From positions 91,093 to 155,092 of the forward strand of contig NZ_JACSPR010000007.1 of NCBI RefSeq assembly GCF_014837045.1: 64,000 nucleotides of DNA. Reading direction: 5' to 3'. A model generated the notes under the pieces. It did no database searches. It was not told the DNA's origin and saw only the letters and a list, made by a program, of their open reading frames with translations. This document shows positions 7,415 to 17,423 of this stretch, one piece after another. The translations under genes were made by a program, and so were the position numbers. The DNA comes from Corynebacterium gallinarum (GTDB lineage Bacteria; Actinomycetota; Actinomycetes; Mycobacteriales; Mycobacteriaceae). Each line of letters starts with the position of its first letter. Within the stretch, counting starts at the first letter, position 1.

Positions 7415-9975
7415 GTTCCTTTACTGCCGCCACCCGCCCGACCCGGCGCGATGTGGTGAAACACCCCTGGCGTTCACTGGCTGCCATCATCCTCATCATG
7501 ATCCCAGTGGTGCTCGCGGCCATCGGCGTGATCCACGGTGGTTCCCAGTCCAGTTCCTACTTCCTGAACAATCCCCGCACCTCCGCGACGTATCTGGGTG
7601 GGGTGTGTGAACAGAATGTCAATGGCTATTTGTCCGAGTGTGAGGGTGAGCCGGATACGCAGAGTTCTGAGTATGAGTTATTGCGTCAGAACATCCCGGA
7701 GGGATTCACCGTCGCATTGTCCCTCAGCGGCACGATCGAAGCCACTTTTGGTGACCAGTCTGCAAACCTCTACTTCACTCAGACCACAGCTGAAATGGCC
7801 CCGGAACCGGGTGAGGCATTTGTGCCCCAGCGGTTCCTGGACACCCTCGGTGCAGAGGTCGGCGACACCATCACCCTGGCCAACGGTGCCCAGGTCACTG
7901 TGTCTGCGGTGACCCCGTCTGGCACGACGGTGTTTCCCGAGCCCACGGTCACGTCCCTGGAAGACTATTCGGGTCTGGCCGATAACGATCTCTACGGCAA
8001 CTACGGGGGCTCCTGGGCTATCACCGGCCCGGAGGCCTTCACCTGGGATGATGTGTTGGCACTCAACGCCGTGGGCTTCACGGTGACATCCCGTGATGTG
8101 ATTGACAATCCCCCGCCTGCGGATCAGGTGGCGTTTGAAGAACAATCTGCACCCTATTCACCCAGTTTGTGGGATTATCTCGGGTGGGCCCTCTGGTTCG
8201 TGCCCATGGCCATCATGGCCTTCCTCATCCTGATGCTCATCTCGCCGGTGTTCACCATCTCTGTTTCCCGGCAGACCCGTAACTTCGCCCTGTTGGCTTC
8301 CCAGGGGGCGACTCCCCGGCATATCCGTTGGGCAGTGCTCATGTACGGCCTGTTCGCAGGGCTGGTGGGTGCCACCCTCGGCCTGTTCCTCGGCACCGTC
8401 GGAGCGGCTGCATGGTGGTCAGCAACCTACCCGGCCTGGCCCGTGGTCATCGACTGGCACTGGCTGCTGCTGGTGTGGGGGCTGGCGGTGGTCGGCTCCA
8501 CGGCTGCTGCCTTCCTGCCGGCCTTCATCGCTGGACGCTCCAGCATCATCCGGGGTGTGCAGGGCGGTGAGGCAGACCGCATCATGCGTTGGCGGAAATG
8601 GATGACGATCGGGCCGGTGTCGCTGGTGATCCTGGGACTGATGTTTTTGTACCTTCAGCTCACCGATGACGCAGGTTCTCCGCAGATCTATTCCGACAGT
8701 GTCTATGTCCCGTGGCGGGAGGCCCTGCGTAGCTTCGGAACACTCTTCGCGGTTATTGCAGTGGTGGCTTCCGCACCCATGATGGTGTGGTTGCTGGGTC
8801 ACCTGAAGGGCGCACTCGCAGTGCGGCTGGCCGCCCGCGATCTGTTGCGCCAGTCCATGAGATCCATCCCGGCTGTTGCGGCCCTGGCCGGTGTCATCTT
8901 CATCGCCACCACCCTGATGGTGTCTGCCGGTGCAGAGTCGGAGAAATCCACTGCGGCTACGGACTCCGTCTACCCGCAGGGCACTATGTTTCTCTCGCTG
9001 GATAATGGCATTGAATCCGATCTGGATGCCGCGGTGGCCCAGGTAGATGCGCAACTTGATGGTGTTCAGCGCATCGATGTCTACGGGCACCGCGATCTGG
9101 ATACCTGGCTGGAGGCTGATGGCTTTACTTTCGGCTACTCAGGTGACCGCGACTGGGTTTATCCCATCAGTGATTCCCTCGGTGGCACCATCAGCATCGC
9201 ATCACCGGAACTGATGGACTTCTTCAATGTGGATGACGCTGATCTGGGCGGGCGGGCAGTTCTGATATCTTCCCTGGATGAACAGGTGCAGGATATAAGA
9301 CTGCAGGTGAATAGGTACGACAACCGCAGCTACGACACTGAGGTTATCGCTTCCACTCTGGTGGATACCCGCCCGGTTCTGCCTCCCCTCGCCGGTGACC
9401 GTCTAGTCACCGAGGAGGCTTTTGCTGACCTGGGTCTGGAACGCAGTTATCTGGGTGCGGTGCTGGTGCACGGCGAGCCAATCAACAGCAGTGATACCCA
9501 GGAAATCCAGGATTTCTTCCGGGATACCGCCGGTGTGGGTCTGAGTTTCCCCACCTGGAATTCGGATCAGAATCGGGACAGTCTGCTATGGGCTGCCGCC
9601 ATCACAGGGCTGATGATCGCGGTGATGGCACTGGTGCTGGCCCTGTCTTCCCAGCAGATCCGTCGACAGCGGATCGTGCTGGAGGCCGTGGGTGCCGCAC
9701 CGACCCTGAGCAGGTGGTCCAATGCCCTTTTCGGTGCGCTGTGTGCCCTCGGCGCAGCCCTGCTGGGACTGATCACCGGCCATGTCGGGGCTGCCCTCAC
9801 GGGATCATTGTCCCAGGTCAATGAGGACGGGGTGACCACCTTCTATGGCTCACTCCAGTTCATCGAACCGCTCTGGCCGATGATCCTGGGCACCCTGGTG
9901 ATCGCCCCGCTGATCACCGCTGCCATTGGGTGGGCGTTCACCCCGACGGTGGAACTGTCGGAATATCGGGACTAG
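7411..9975 (+). CDS. FtsX-like ABC transporter permease
   Basis: An 854-residue permease with two FtsX-type halves. One membrane segment lies near residues 20-45 (SLAAIILIMIPVVLAAIGV) and is followed by a large extracytoplasmic region (about 50-245). A cluster of three segments follows around 255-385, with typical phrases such as ISVSRQTRNFALLASQGATPRHIRWA. A fifth hydrophobic region with APMMVWLLG is near 450, and a second outer domain is at about 505-725. The last three segments occupy 725-845 and include the repeat-like LSSQQIRRQRIVLEAVGAAP. No partner periplasmic protein is encoded nearby. The stop TAG shares the four bases CTAG with the stop of pcrA on the other strand. Confidence 0.9.
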   Translation: MSSFTAATRPTRRDVVKHPWRSLAAIILIMIPVVLAAIGVIHGGSQSSSYFLNNPRTSATYLGGVCEQNVNGYLSECEGEPDTQSSEYELLRQNIPEGFTVALSLSGTIEATFGDQSANLYFTQTTAEMAPEPGEAFVPQRFLDTLGAEVGDTITLANGAQVTVSAVTPSGTTVFPEPTVTSLEDYSGLADNDLYGNYGGSWAITGPEAFTWDDVLALNAVGFTVTSRDVIDNPPPADQVAFEEQSAPYSPSLWDYLGWALWFVPMAIMAFLILMLISPVFTISVSRQTRNFALLASQGATPRHIRWAVLMYGLFAGLVGATLGLFLGTVGAAAWWSATYPAWPVVIDWHWLLLVWGLAVVGSTAAAFLPAFIAGRSSIIRGVQGGEADRIMRWRKWMTIGPVSLVILGLMFLYLQLTDDAGSPQIYSDSVYVPWREALRSFGTLFAVIAVVASAPMMVWLLGHLKGALAVRLAARDLLRQSMRSIPAVAALAGVIFIATTLMVSAGAESEKSTAATDSVYPQGTMFLSLDNGIESDLDAAVAQVDAQLDGVQRIDVYGHRDLDTWLEADGFTFGYSGDRDWVYPISDSLGGTISIASPELMDFFNVDDADLGGRAVLISSLDEQVQDIRLQVNRYDNRSYDTEVIASTLVDTRPVLPPLAGDRLVTEEAFADLGLERSYLGAVLVHGEPINSSDTQEIQDFFRDTAGVGLSFPTWNSDQNRDSLLWAAAITGLMIAVMALVLALSSQQIRRQRIVLEAVGAAPTLSRWSNALFGALCALGAALLGLITGHVGAALTGSLSQVNEDGVTTFYGSLQFIEPLWPMILGTLVIAPLITAAIGWAFTPTVELSEYRD

Positions 9976-12407
9976 AGCTTCTCCATCGGCACGCCACCGA
10001 TGAGCATGAGGCGCACCTTGCCGGCGGAACCGAAGTCGATGGTCACCGTCGCCCTCGGCCCGCTGCCATCGGCGGCGAGGACGGTACCCAGTCCGTACTT
10101 GTCATGATTGACGCGGTCGCCGACAGCCAGATCCAGCTCCTTGTTCCGGGTCATCTTGGTGGGGATGCTCGGACGGCTCGGGGTGGTCTTCCTGGTTTGG
10201 GCCCCGTATCCACCGGAGGAATAACCACCACCATAGGACGAACCTGAGGGTGCCCACGCTGATCCGAAGGAGTTGGTGGGTTCCTCCCGGCGCCACTCGA
10301 TGAGGCCCTCAGGAACCTCCTGCAGGAAGCGGGAGGCCGGGTTGGTCACCGGGTTACCCCACGAGCTGCGCAGCATCGCCCGGGTGACGTAGAGCCGCTG
10401 GCGGGCACGGGTGATACCCACGTACGCCAGGCGACGTTCCTCCGCCAGTTCCTTGGCATCACCGAGCGAGCGCAGATGCGGGAACTGCCCGTCCTCCCAA
10501 CCGGTGAGGAACACCACCGGGAACTCGAGCCCCTTGGCGGTGTGCAGGGTCATGAGCGTGACCACGCCCTGTTCGTTGTCGGGGATCTGATCGGCATCCG
10601 CGACCAGCGAGACCCGTTCCAGGAAGGCCTGGAGGCTGCCCGGTATGGGTTCGCTGTCATCCAGCTCCGGTTCGCTGCCGTCCATGGTGTCATAGGCCAT
10701 GCGGTTGGCGGCATCGGAGGAGAACTCCCGGGCCACCGAGACCAGCTCGTTGAGGTTATCCAGGCGCGCACCGTCCTGGGGATCGTTGGAAGCCTCCAGT
10801 TCGGCCTTGTACCCGGTGATATCCAGGATGCGGCTGATCACCTGGCCGATGTCGGGCATGCCCGTGACCTCGTTGACCATGGAGGGCAGTTCGGCGCGCA
10901 GCGTGTCCATCAGTTCATTGAACTTCGCCACCGCATTGCGGCCACGCCCCCCGAGCAGCTCCACGTTGCCGGCGGCGGCGTCGACAAGCGCCTGGCCGAA
11001 ACCGATGCGGTTGTTCTCGGCGTGCAGGGCCACGAACGCCTGGGCGCGGTCACCGATGCCGCGTTTCGGGGTGTTGATGATCCGGCGCAGGTTGACGGTG
11101 TCCTCCGGGTTCTCCAGGACCCGCAGGTAGGCGATGATGTCACGGATCTCCTTGCGCTCATAGAATTTGGTGCCACCGACCACCTTGTAGGGCACACCCG
11201 TGCGGATGAACACCTCCTCCAGCGCGCGGGAGGAGTTGTTGGTGCGGTACATGATCGCCATGTCCGAGTAACTCAGGCCGCGGTCCGCCAGCTCGTCGAT
11301 CTCCGAGGCAATGAATCGGGCCTCATCATGTTCATTGTCGGCGACATACCCGATGATCTTCTCGCCCTCCCCCAGGGCTGTCCACAGGTTCTTCGGCCGG
11401 CGGTTCTCGTTCTGGGAGATCACCGCATTGGCTGCCGAGAGGATGGTCTGGGTGGAACGGTAATTCTGTTCCAGGAGGATGGTGCGCGCATCGGTGAAGT
11501 CGCGCTCGAACTCCTCGATGTTGCGGATGGTCGCACCACGGAAGGCGTAGATCGACTGATCGGAATCACCCACCACACACAGTTCGGCGGGATCCTGGTC
11601 CGGGCGGCCCACCAGGGTGGCGATCAGCTGGTACTGCGCGTGGTTGGTGTCCTGGTACTCGTCGATGAGCACATGGCGGAAACGACGACGGTAGTGATCC
11701 GCCACCTGCGGGTGCTCGGTGAAGATGCGCACAACCTCACCGATGAGGTCATCGAAGTCGACGGCGTTGGCGCGACGCAGACGCTGCTGGTATTCCACAT
11801 ACACCCGTGCGACAACCGTCTCGAAGGGGTTGTGGGTGCGCTCGGCATCGGCGAGTGCCTCCGATGGGGTGATCAACTCATTCTTCAGATTGGAGATCGC
11901 CGAGGCCAGGGTGCGGGCGGAGAACTTCTTGATGTCCAGCTCCAGATCCTTGGCGATCATGGTGAGCAGACGGCGCGAGTCATCCGAATCATAGATGGTG
12001 AAATTGGTGTTCAGGCCCTGCACCAGCTGTGCCTGCTGACGCAGGATGCGCACACACACCGAGTGGAAGGTGGCCACCCACATCCGCTGCGCAACCGGCC
12101 CCACCAGATCGGCCACGCGCTCACGCATCTCCGCGGCCGCCTTGTTGGTGAAGGTGATGGCCAGGATCTGCTGGGGGTGCACACCCCGGTATCTCATCAG
12201 GTAGGCGATGCGGCGGGTGAGCACCGCGGTTTTACCCGAACCTGCACCGGCCACGATGAGCAGTGGCGAACCAATGTGTTCGACGGCGGCCTTCTGCTGT
12301 TCATTGAGTCCGGAGGTCAGCTCAGCTCCGGCACCGGCACCCGCGTCCGGGGTCACACCGGCGGCGGAGGGGTTCTGGGCAAAGGGATTGTGTGCAGTAT
12401 TCATCAC
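9972..12407 (-). CDS. pcrA: ATP-dependent DNA helicase PcrA/UvrD1
   Basis: An 811-residue superfamily 1A 3'-5' helicase for repair and replication restart. Motifs in order are Q-motif LNEQQKAAVEHIG, Walker A GAGSGKTAVLTRR, motif Ia ILAITFTNKAAAEM, motif II DEYQDTNHAQYQ, motif III VVGDSDQSIYAFRGA, motif IV LEQNYRSTQTIL, motif V LMTLHTAKGLEFPVVF and motif VI YVGITRARQRLYVTRA. A Gly/Ser/Tyr-rich linker (GSSYGGGYSSGGYG) leads to the C-terminal Tudor-like segment (LAVGDRVNHDKYGLGTVL) that in PcrA/UvrD contacts RNA polymerase. It stands alone, convergent with the ABC permease and divergent from the chorismate mutase gene. Confidence 0.96.
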   Translation of the reverse strand: MMNTAHNPFAQNPSAAGVTPDAGAGAGAELTSGLNEQQKAAVEHIGSPLLIVAGAGSGKTAVLTRRIAYLMRYRGVHPQQILAITFTNKAAAEMRERVADLVGPVAQRMWVATFHSVCVRILRQQAQLVQGLNTNFTIYDSDDSRRLLTMIAKDLELDIKKFSARTLASAISNLKNELITPSEALADAERTHNPFETVVARVYVEYQQRLRRANAVDFDDLIGEVVRIFTEHPQVADHYRRRFRHVLIDEYQDTNHAQYQLIATLVGRPDQDPAELCVVGDSDQSIYAFRGATIRNIEEFERDFTDARTILLEQNYRSTQTILSAANAVISQNENRRPKNLWTALGEGEKIIGYVADNEHDEARFIASEIDELADRGLSYSDMAIMYRTNNSSRALEEVFIRTGVPYKVVGGTKFYERKEIRDIIAYLRVLENPEDTVNLRRIINTPKRGIGDRAQAFVALHAENNRIGFGQALVDAAAGNVELLGGRGRNAVAKFNELMDTLRAELPSMVNEVTGMPDIGQVISRILDITGYKAELEASNDPQDGARLDNLNELVSVAREFSSDAANRMAYDTMDGSEPELDDSEPIPGSLQAFLERVSLVADADQIPDNEQGVVTLMTLHTAKGLEFPVVFLTGWEDGQFPHLRSLGDAKELAEERRLAYVGITRARQRLYVTRAMLRSSWGNPVTNPASRFLQEVPEGLIEWRREEPTNSFGSAWAPSGSSYGGGYSSGGYGAQTRKTTPSRPSIPTKMTRNKELDLAVGDRVNHDKYGLGTVLAADGSGPRATVTIDFGSAGKVRLMLIGGVPMEKL

Positions 12408-12495
12408 CCCTCCAACGTACTAGGTGGGGTGGACACCACCACCCCAGCGGTGGTCAGGGTCATGGATTTATCGGGGCCATGGCAGAATAGTTCCC

Positions 12496-12798
12496 ATGAC
12501 TAATGCGGATGAGAACTTCGATATCAGAATGCCGTCAGGCACCGACGACCCCCTCTCTGATGCGGAGATCCAGAAGTACCGTGAGGAGATCGACCGTCTC
12601 AACCGTGAGATCCTCGATGCGGTGAAACGTCGCACCAAAATTGCTCAGGCCATCGGCAAGACCCGTATGGAATCAGGGGGTACCCGTCTGGTGCACACCC
12701 GTGAGGTGGCCATCATCAACCAGTTCCGTGATGAGATCGGTGAGGAAGGCCCGGCCCTGGCCGCCATTCTGCTGCGCATGGGCCGCGGAAAGCTGTAG
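12496..12798 (+). CDS. csm: Chorismate mutase (AroQ-delta)
   Basis: A 100-residue helical chorismate mutase that converts chorismate to prephenate for Phe and Tyr. The helix DAEIQKYREEIDRLNREILDA, the basic AVKRRTKIAQAIGKTR and the terminal LLRMGRGKL match the small actinobacterial AroQ-delta class. Members of this class have low activity alone and are boosted by binding the DAHP synthase, and the C-terminal tail takes part in that contact; both points come from family knowledge. ATG 12496 (MTNADENF) was chosen over the longer frame to 12424, whose extra residues are coded by the promoter zone. It is divergent from pcrA. Confidence 0.9.
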   Translation: MTNADENFDIRMPSGTDDPLSDAEIQKYREEIDRLNREILDAVKRRTKIAQAIGKTRMESGGTRLVHTREVAIINQFRDEIGEEGPALAAILLRMGRGKL

Positions 12799-12869
12799 AA
12801 CAGCCCCCTGTGATGCCGGGTGGCGACAAAACTATGTCGTGACGCTGATCACTTAGGTAGGGTCAGGTT

Positions 12870-13958
12870 ATGGATACCCGAAACATCATCAAGCACTCTG
12901 ATCCGATCCGACATGATGACCTGCGGAGCCTGGCCAAGCAGTCGGGCCCCACCGTGTCCTTCGTGATTCCAACCCACCGCGGTGGTGCTGAGAAATTCAC
13001 CGACTCCCAGCGGTTGCGTCCCCTGATGGAGGAGGCCCGTGAAATCCTGGCCCAGCAGTACCCGGATGTTGATGCCGACGCTCTTTTGAAGCCTGTGGTC
13101 ACCCTGATCAAGGACGAAGCCTTCTGGCTGACCCAGTGCGATGGCCTGGCCATCTTCGCCACGCCGGAGGGAACCCGCCATTTCCGCCTGGACCACAGTT
13201 TCACCCCCCAGGTCACCGTCGGTGATCACCCCAACCTGCGCCCCGTCCTGTCGCTGGTCACCAATGATCTGGAGTTCCTCCTGCTGGCCCTGAGCCAGAA
13301 CAAGGTGCGTCTCTTCGCCGCGGACCGTGCCACCATCACCCCACTGCCCCTGGAGGACATCCCCGGTTCAGCCGAGGAGGTCAAGGGCGCTGCGGTCAAT
13401 GAGCCACGGATCCAGCACCAGACGTCCCACGGCGCCGGCCCTGCACACGGCACCGGCCCCCGTGAACACAATGTGCTCAGCGGTTTCCTCCAGAACGTGG
13501 GCAAGAACGTGGAGAAGCGTTTCACCAACGACAAACGCCCCATGGTCCTGGCCGCGGTGGATGAGCACCAGGGTGCCCTGAGGGACCAGTTCAAGACCGT
13601 CACCCTGTTGGACTCCATCGTCTCCGGCAACCCGGACCGCGTGAGTGAGCTGGATCTGCATGCCGCGGCGTGGCCGCTGGTGAAGGAGGAATCCATCCGC
13701 AGGCACGACCACCTCGTCGACCGTCTCTCGGAGGCACTCGGCACCGGCCTGGCCACCAATGATCCCGAGCTGATCATGACCGAGTCCATGACCGGCCGTG
13801 TCGAGACCCTCATCCTCGCCGATCGTGCGCTGGAGAACCACCCGCGCAGCGTGGAGCTTGATGCCGCGATCTCCAACACCCTCATCAACAGCGGTCGGGT
13901 CGACACCGTTCCCGAGTTGCCCGGCAACCATGCGGCAGGCGCCATCTTCCGCCACTAG
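12870..13958 (+). CDS. baeRF-type (bacterial release-factor-1-like) protein
   Basis: A 362-residue soluble protein. Its start SGPTVSFVIPTHRGG, followed by LRPLMEEAREIL, the middle LSQNKVRLFAADR and the later LAAVDEHQGALRDQF with ETLILADRALENHPR, fits my memory of the bacterial archaeo-eukaryotic release-factor (baeRF, probably family 3) group. These are eRF1/Pelota-domain relatives predicted to work on stalled or dormant ribosomes; no GGQ peptide-release motif is visible. The His/Gly-rich segment around residues 185-210 (HQTSHGAGPAHGTGPREH) looks like a flexible loop. It is followed by a hairpin before pgi. The family assignment is fairly sure and the function is not established. Confidence 0.72.
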   Translation: MDTRNIIKHSDPIRHDDLRSLAKQSGPTVSFVIPTHRGGAEKFTDSQRLRPLMEEAREILAQQYPDVDADALLKPVVTLIKDEAFWLTQCDGLAIFATPEGTRHFRLDHSFTPQVTVGDHPNLRPVLSLVTNDLEFLLLALSQNKVRLFAADRATITPLPLEDIPGSAEEVKGAAVNEPRIQHQTSHGAGPAHGTGPREHNVLSGFLQNVGKNVEKRFTNDKRPMVLAAVDEHQGALRDQFKTVTLLDSIVSGNPDRVSELDLHAAAWPLVKEESIRRHDHLVDRLSEALGTGLATNDPELIMTESMTGRVETLILADRALENHPRSVELDAAISNTLINSGRVDTVPELPGNHAAGAIFRH

Positions 13959-13988
13959 CTGCCAGCCCGCAACGCCAGCCCACAGCAC

Positions 13989-14024
13989 CAGCCCACCCCA
14001 GTTCACGATTTCCGGGGTGGGCTG
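13989..14024. terminator. Strong hairpin after the baeRF gene
   Basis: A perfect 11-bp GC-rich inverted repeat, CAGCCCACCCC (13989-13999) with GGGGTGGGCTG (14014-14024), lies 31 bp after the stop codon. It has no T run, so terminator function is probable but not certain. Confidence 0.5.
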
Positions 14025-14154
14025 TCGCGCGTCGTCACGCTCCCGCCGGGGACGGTGGGGCGGGGAACTGGCTCGCTCTAACCCTGCGCAGCCACCGTGA
14101 TCCGCGCTAACCTGACAGGTATCCCCTTTACCCCCGTCTCACCGAGGAGTTTTC

Positions 14155-15783
14155 ATGGCGAACGACATCACGACCACCGCGGCCTGGCAATCACTGACCG
14201 AACGGCATGAGGCCTTCCAGGGCACCACCCTGCGTGAACTCTTCCAGGACGGAGGGCGGGCGGAGAAGCTGACCTTCGACGCGGCCGGTCTGCGGGTGGA
14301 CCTGTCCAAGAACCTGCTTGACGACGCCATCCTCACCGACCTCATCTCACTCGCCGAGCAGTCCGGCCTCAAGGACCGCATCGAGGCCATGTTCCGTGGC
14401 GAGCACATCAACAACACCGAGGACCGCGCCGTCCTCCACACCGCGCTTCGTCTCCCGGTCGAGGAACACCTCGAGGTCGACGGTCAGGATGTCGCCGCCG
14501 ATGTCCACGAGGTCCTGGGGCGTATGCGTGACTTCGCCACCGCGCTGCGCTCCGGTGCGTGGCTCGGTTACACCGGGCGGACCATTAAGAAGGTCGTCAA
14601 CATCGGTATCGGCGGATCCGACCTGGGTCCGGCCATGGCCACCAAGGCCCTGCGTGCCTACGCCACCGCCGGCATCACCGCGGAGTTCGTCTCAAACGTC
14701 GACCCGGCCGACATGGTCTCCGTCCTGGAGGACCTGGATGCCGAATCCACCCTGTTTGTCATCGCCTCCAAGACCTTCACCACCCAGGAGACCCTGGCCA
14801 ACGCCAACGCCGCCAAGAACTGGCTCATCGAACAGCTCGGTTCCGAGGAGGCTGTGTCCAAGCACTTCGTGGCCGTGTCCACCAACGCCGAGAAGGTCAC
14901 CGCCTTCGGCATCGACCCGGAGAACATGTTCGGGTTCTGGGACTGGGTGGGCGGCCGCTACTCCGTGGACTCCGCGGTCGGCCTGTCCCTCATGGCGGTC
15001 ATCGGCCCGCGTGACTTCATGCGTTTCCTCGGTGGTTTCCGTGCCATGGATGAGCACTTCCGTGACACCGACTTCGCCGGAAACGTCCCGGTCCTCATGG
15101 CGCTGCTGGGTGTCTGGTACACCGACTTCCTCGGCGCGGAGACCCACGCGGTGCTCCCCTACTCCGAGGATCTCTCCCGGTTCGCCGCCTACCTCCAGCA
15201 GCTGACCATGGAATCCAACGGCAAGTCCGTGCGTCGCGACGGTTCCCCCGTGACCACCGGCACCGGCGAGATCTACTGGGGTGAGCCCGGCACCAACGGC
15301 CAGCACGCCTTCTTCCAGCTCATCCACCAGGGCACCCGCCTCATCCCGGCGGATTTCATCGGTTTCGCCCGCCCGAAGCAGGATCTGCCCGCCGGTGAGA
15401 AATCCATGCACGATCTGCTCATGAGCAACTTCTTCGCCCAGACCAAGGTGCTGGCCTTCGGCAAGACCGCCGAGGAGATCACCGCGGAGGGTGTGGCCGC
15501 CGACCTGGTTAACCACAAGATCATGCCGGGCAATCGTCCCACCACCACCATCCTCGCCGAGGAACTCACCCCGGCGGTGCTCGGTGCCCTGATTGCGCTC
15601 TACGAGCACATTGTCTTCGTCCAGGGTGTCATCTGGGACATCAACTCCTTCGACCAGTGGGGCGTGGAGCTGGGCAAACAGCAGGCCAGCGACCTGGCAC
15701 CGGCCGTGTCCGGTGACGTGGAGGTCGACTCGGGTGACTCCTCCACCGACGCGCTGATCAGGTGGTACCGCACAAACCGATAG
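14155..15783 (+). CDS. pgi: Glucose-6-phosphate isomerase
   Basis: A 542-residue phosphoglucose isomerase linking glucose 6-phosphate and fructose 6-phosphate in glycolysis and gluconeogenesis. Diagnostic segments are [34 protein letters not shown], the signature GKSVRRDG, the catalytic region [18 protein letters not shown] and the C-terminal signature [11 protein letters not shown]. The start ATG is preceded by GAGGAG at a good distance (CCGAGGAGTTTTCATG). Its length is typical of the bacterial long form. The following MFS gene begins 23 bp later and may be cotranscribed. Confidence 0.97.
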   Translation: MANDITTTAAWQSLTERHEAFQGTTLRELFQDGGRAEKLTFDAAGLRVDLSKNLLDDAILTDLISLAEQSGLKDRIEAMFRGEHINNTEDRAVLHTALRLPVEEHLEVDGQDVAADVHEVLGRMRDFATALRSGAWLGYTGRTIKKVVNIGIGGSDLGPAMATKALRAYATAGITAEFVSNVDPADMVSVLEDLDAESTLFVIASKTFTTQETLANANAAKNWLIEQLGSEEAVSKHFVAVSTNAEKVTAFGIDPENMFGFWDWVGGRYSVDSAVGLSLMAVIGPRDFMRFLGGFRAMDEHFRDTDFAGNVPVLMALLGVWYTDFLGAETHAVLPYSEDLSRFAAYLQQLTMESNGKSVRRDGSPVTTGTGEIYWGEPGTNGQHAFFQLIHQGTRLIPADFIGFARPKQDLPAGEKSMHDLLMSNFFAQTKVLAFGKTAEEITAEGVAADLVNHKIMPGNRPTTTILAEELTPAVLGALIALYEHIVFVQGVIWDINSFDQWGVELGKQQASDLAPAVSGDVEVDSGDSSTDALIRWYRTNR

Positions 15784-15806
15784 GTAATCCCTTACGATCG
15801 GAGGGT

Positions 15807-16988
15807 GTGAGATATCCCCGATTGATGGCCCTGACCGCCATCGCCCTGACCGCAACCAATCTGCGCACCGCCATCACGGCCCTCGCGCCACTGGTTCCGG
15901 AGATCCAGGACGATCTGGGGGTCGGGGCCTCGTTGTTCGGCGTGCTGGGGATGATCCCCACCGCCATGTTCGCCATCGCCGCCTTCGCCCTGCCCGGTCT
16001 GAAATCGCGGTTCACCACCTCCCAGCTGCTGATGATGGCGATGCTCATCACTGCTGTCGGGCAGGTCCTCCGCGTACTGGGTGGCCCCACCAGTCTGGTC
16101 GGAGGGTCGGTGCTGGCCTTGTTCGCCATCGGCATCACCAACGCGCTGCTGCCACTGGCCGTGCGGGAGTACTTCCCCAACCGGGTGGGTGCCATGTCCA
16201 CGACCTACCTGACTACCTCCCAGGTAGCCCAGTCGCTGGCCCCGGTGGTGGCGGTCCCCCTCTCCGTGTGGGCGACCCAGATGGGTCTGACCGGGTGGCG
16301 GTGGTCCCTGGGGTCCTGGGCGCTGCTCGGGCTGGTGGCCGCACTGACCTGGCTGCCCCTTCTGACTACCCCGGCACCCCGGACGGGCGTAGCCACCCCG
16401 GTGCCGGCGATGCGGATCCCCGTGTGGAAAACACCGGTCGGGATCGGCCTGGGGTTGATGTTCGGGTTCACCTCGTTCGCCACCTACTCCCTGATGACCT
16501 TCCTGCCCCAGATGGTCACCGACCCCGCCCTGGGTGCGGCCCTGCTCGGCTGGTGGTCGCTGCTGGGCATCCCCCTCAACATCATCGGACCGTGGGTGGC
16601 CTCGCGCATGCGCAACCCCTACCCCGTCCTGGTCATCTCCTCCATGGTGTTCCTGATCGGCAATGCCGGTCTGTGTTTCGCACCGATGGCCGCACCCTGG
16701 TTGTGGACCACCCTGTCCGGTCTGGGGCCCCTCGCCTTCACGATGGCGCTGACCCTGATCAATGTGCGGGCACGCACCACCGCGGGTGCTACGGCACTGA
16801 GTTCCTTCGGTCAGGGACTGGCCTACACAATCGCATGCACGGGGCCGTTGCTCACCGGTATCATCGTGGACATCACCGGTGGTTTTTCCATGGTCTTCAT
16901 TCTCTTTCTCGTGGCAACAGCATGTGTGCTCGGTGGTGGTTTCTTCGCAACCCGTCAGGTTCATGTGGAAGACCAGGCAAGAGACTAG
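15807..16988 (+). CDS. MFS transporter, CynX/NimT type
   Basis: A carrier of about 393 residues with twelve predicted hydrophobic segments. The opening MALTAIALTATNLRTAI and the region VREYFPNRVGAMSTTYL are typical of the CynX/NimT (cyanate or nitroimidazole) branch of the major facilitator superfamily. The substrate cannot be told from sequence. GTG 15807 directly follows a GGAGGG sequence, which makes the spacing short; ATG 15825 is an alternative start with longer spacing. It lies 23 bp after pgi and 9 bp before the next gene, so pgi and the following small membrane genes may form one transcript. Confidence 0.8.
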   Translation: MRYPRLMALTAIALTATNLRTAITALAPLVPEIQDDLGVGASLFGVLGMIPTAMFAIAAFALPGLKSRFTTSQLLMMAMLITAVGQVLRVLGGPTSLVGGSVLALFAIGITNALLPLAVREYFPNRVGAMSTTYLTTSQVAQSLAPVVAVPLSVWATQMGLTGWRWSLGSWALLGLVAALTWLPLLTTPAPRTGVATPVPAMRIPVWKTPVGIGLGLMFGFTSFATYSLMTFLPQMVTDPALGAALLGWWSLLGIPLNIIGPWVASRMRNPYPVLVISSMVFLIGNAGLCFAPMAAPWLWTTLSGLGPLAFTMALTLINVRARTTAGATALSSFGQGLAYTIACTGPLLTGIIVDITGGFSMVFILFLVATACVLGGGFFATRQVHVEDQARD

Positions 16989-16997
16989 GAGTTTCCC

Positions 16998-17423
16998 GTG
17001 GGTTCAAAAGACAGCCGTCTCAATTCTTATGACAGGACCGCTGCCAGGCGTACGCTCGATCTGCATCTGAAGAACGGCAGGCTGACCGCCGAGGAGCATG
17101 AGACCAAGAAGCTCCTGATCGCGGTGGCAGATGACATCACTGACCTGGAACGGATCTTCAAGGATCTGGGTGACATGCCCCGGACCACCCGCCCGCCCAG
17201 TGCTTTCCAGCAGGTGCGCGGGCGTCAGTTGTCCACCCTGGATATCGTCTGTCTCGCCGTATTCTTCGTGTTTATGGGGATCATCCGTTTTGTCTTCCAT
17301 GTGGAATGGCACATGTTCGCATTCTTCGGGATTTTCCTGGTCCCCATGATTCCCCGCCTCATTGTGGATATGAGGCGGGAGGAGGAGATCGTCTATTACG
17401 AGTCTGAAAGTAGGAATAAGTGA
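16998..17423 (+). CDS. Small membrane protein with DUF1707-like N-terminus
   Basis: A 141-residue protein. The first 60 residues (YDRTAARRTLDLHLKNGRL, TAEEHETKK and so on) resemble the DUF1707/SHOCT-like short helical domain found at the N-terminus of many actinobacterial envelope proteins. Two hydrophobic segments follow at about 78-95 and 101-120, then a charged tail. GTG 16998 has AGGAG 7 bp upstream. Its stop overlaps the dedA start by 4 bp (GTGA), so translation is coupled. The function is unknown; a partner role for DedA is possible from the coupling alone. Confidence 0.75.
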   Translation: MGSKDSRLNSYDRTAARRTLDLHLKNGRLTAEEHETKKLLIAVADDITDLERIFKDLGDMPRTTRPPSAFQQVRGRQLSTLDIVCLAVFFVFMGIIRFVFHVEWHMFAFFGIFLVPMIPRLIVDMRREEEIVYYESESRNK

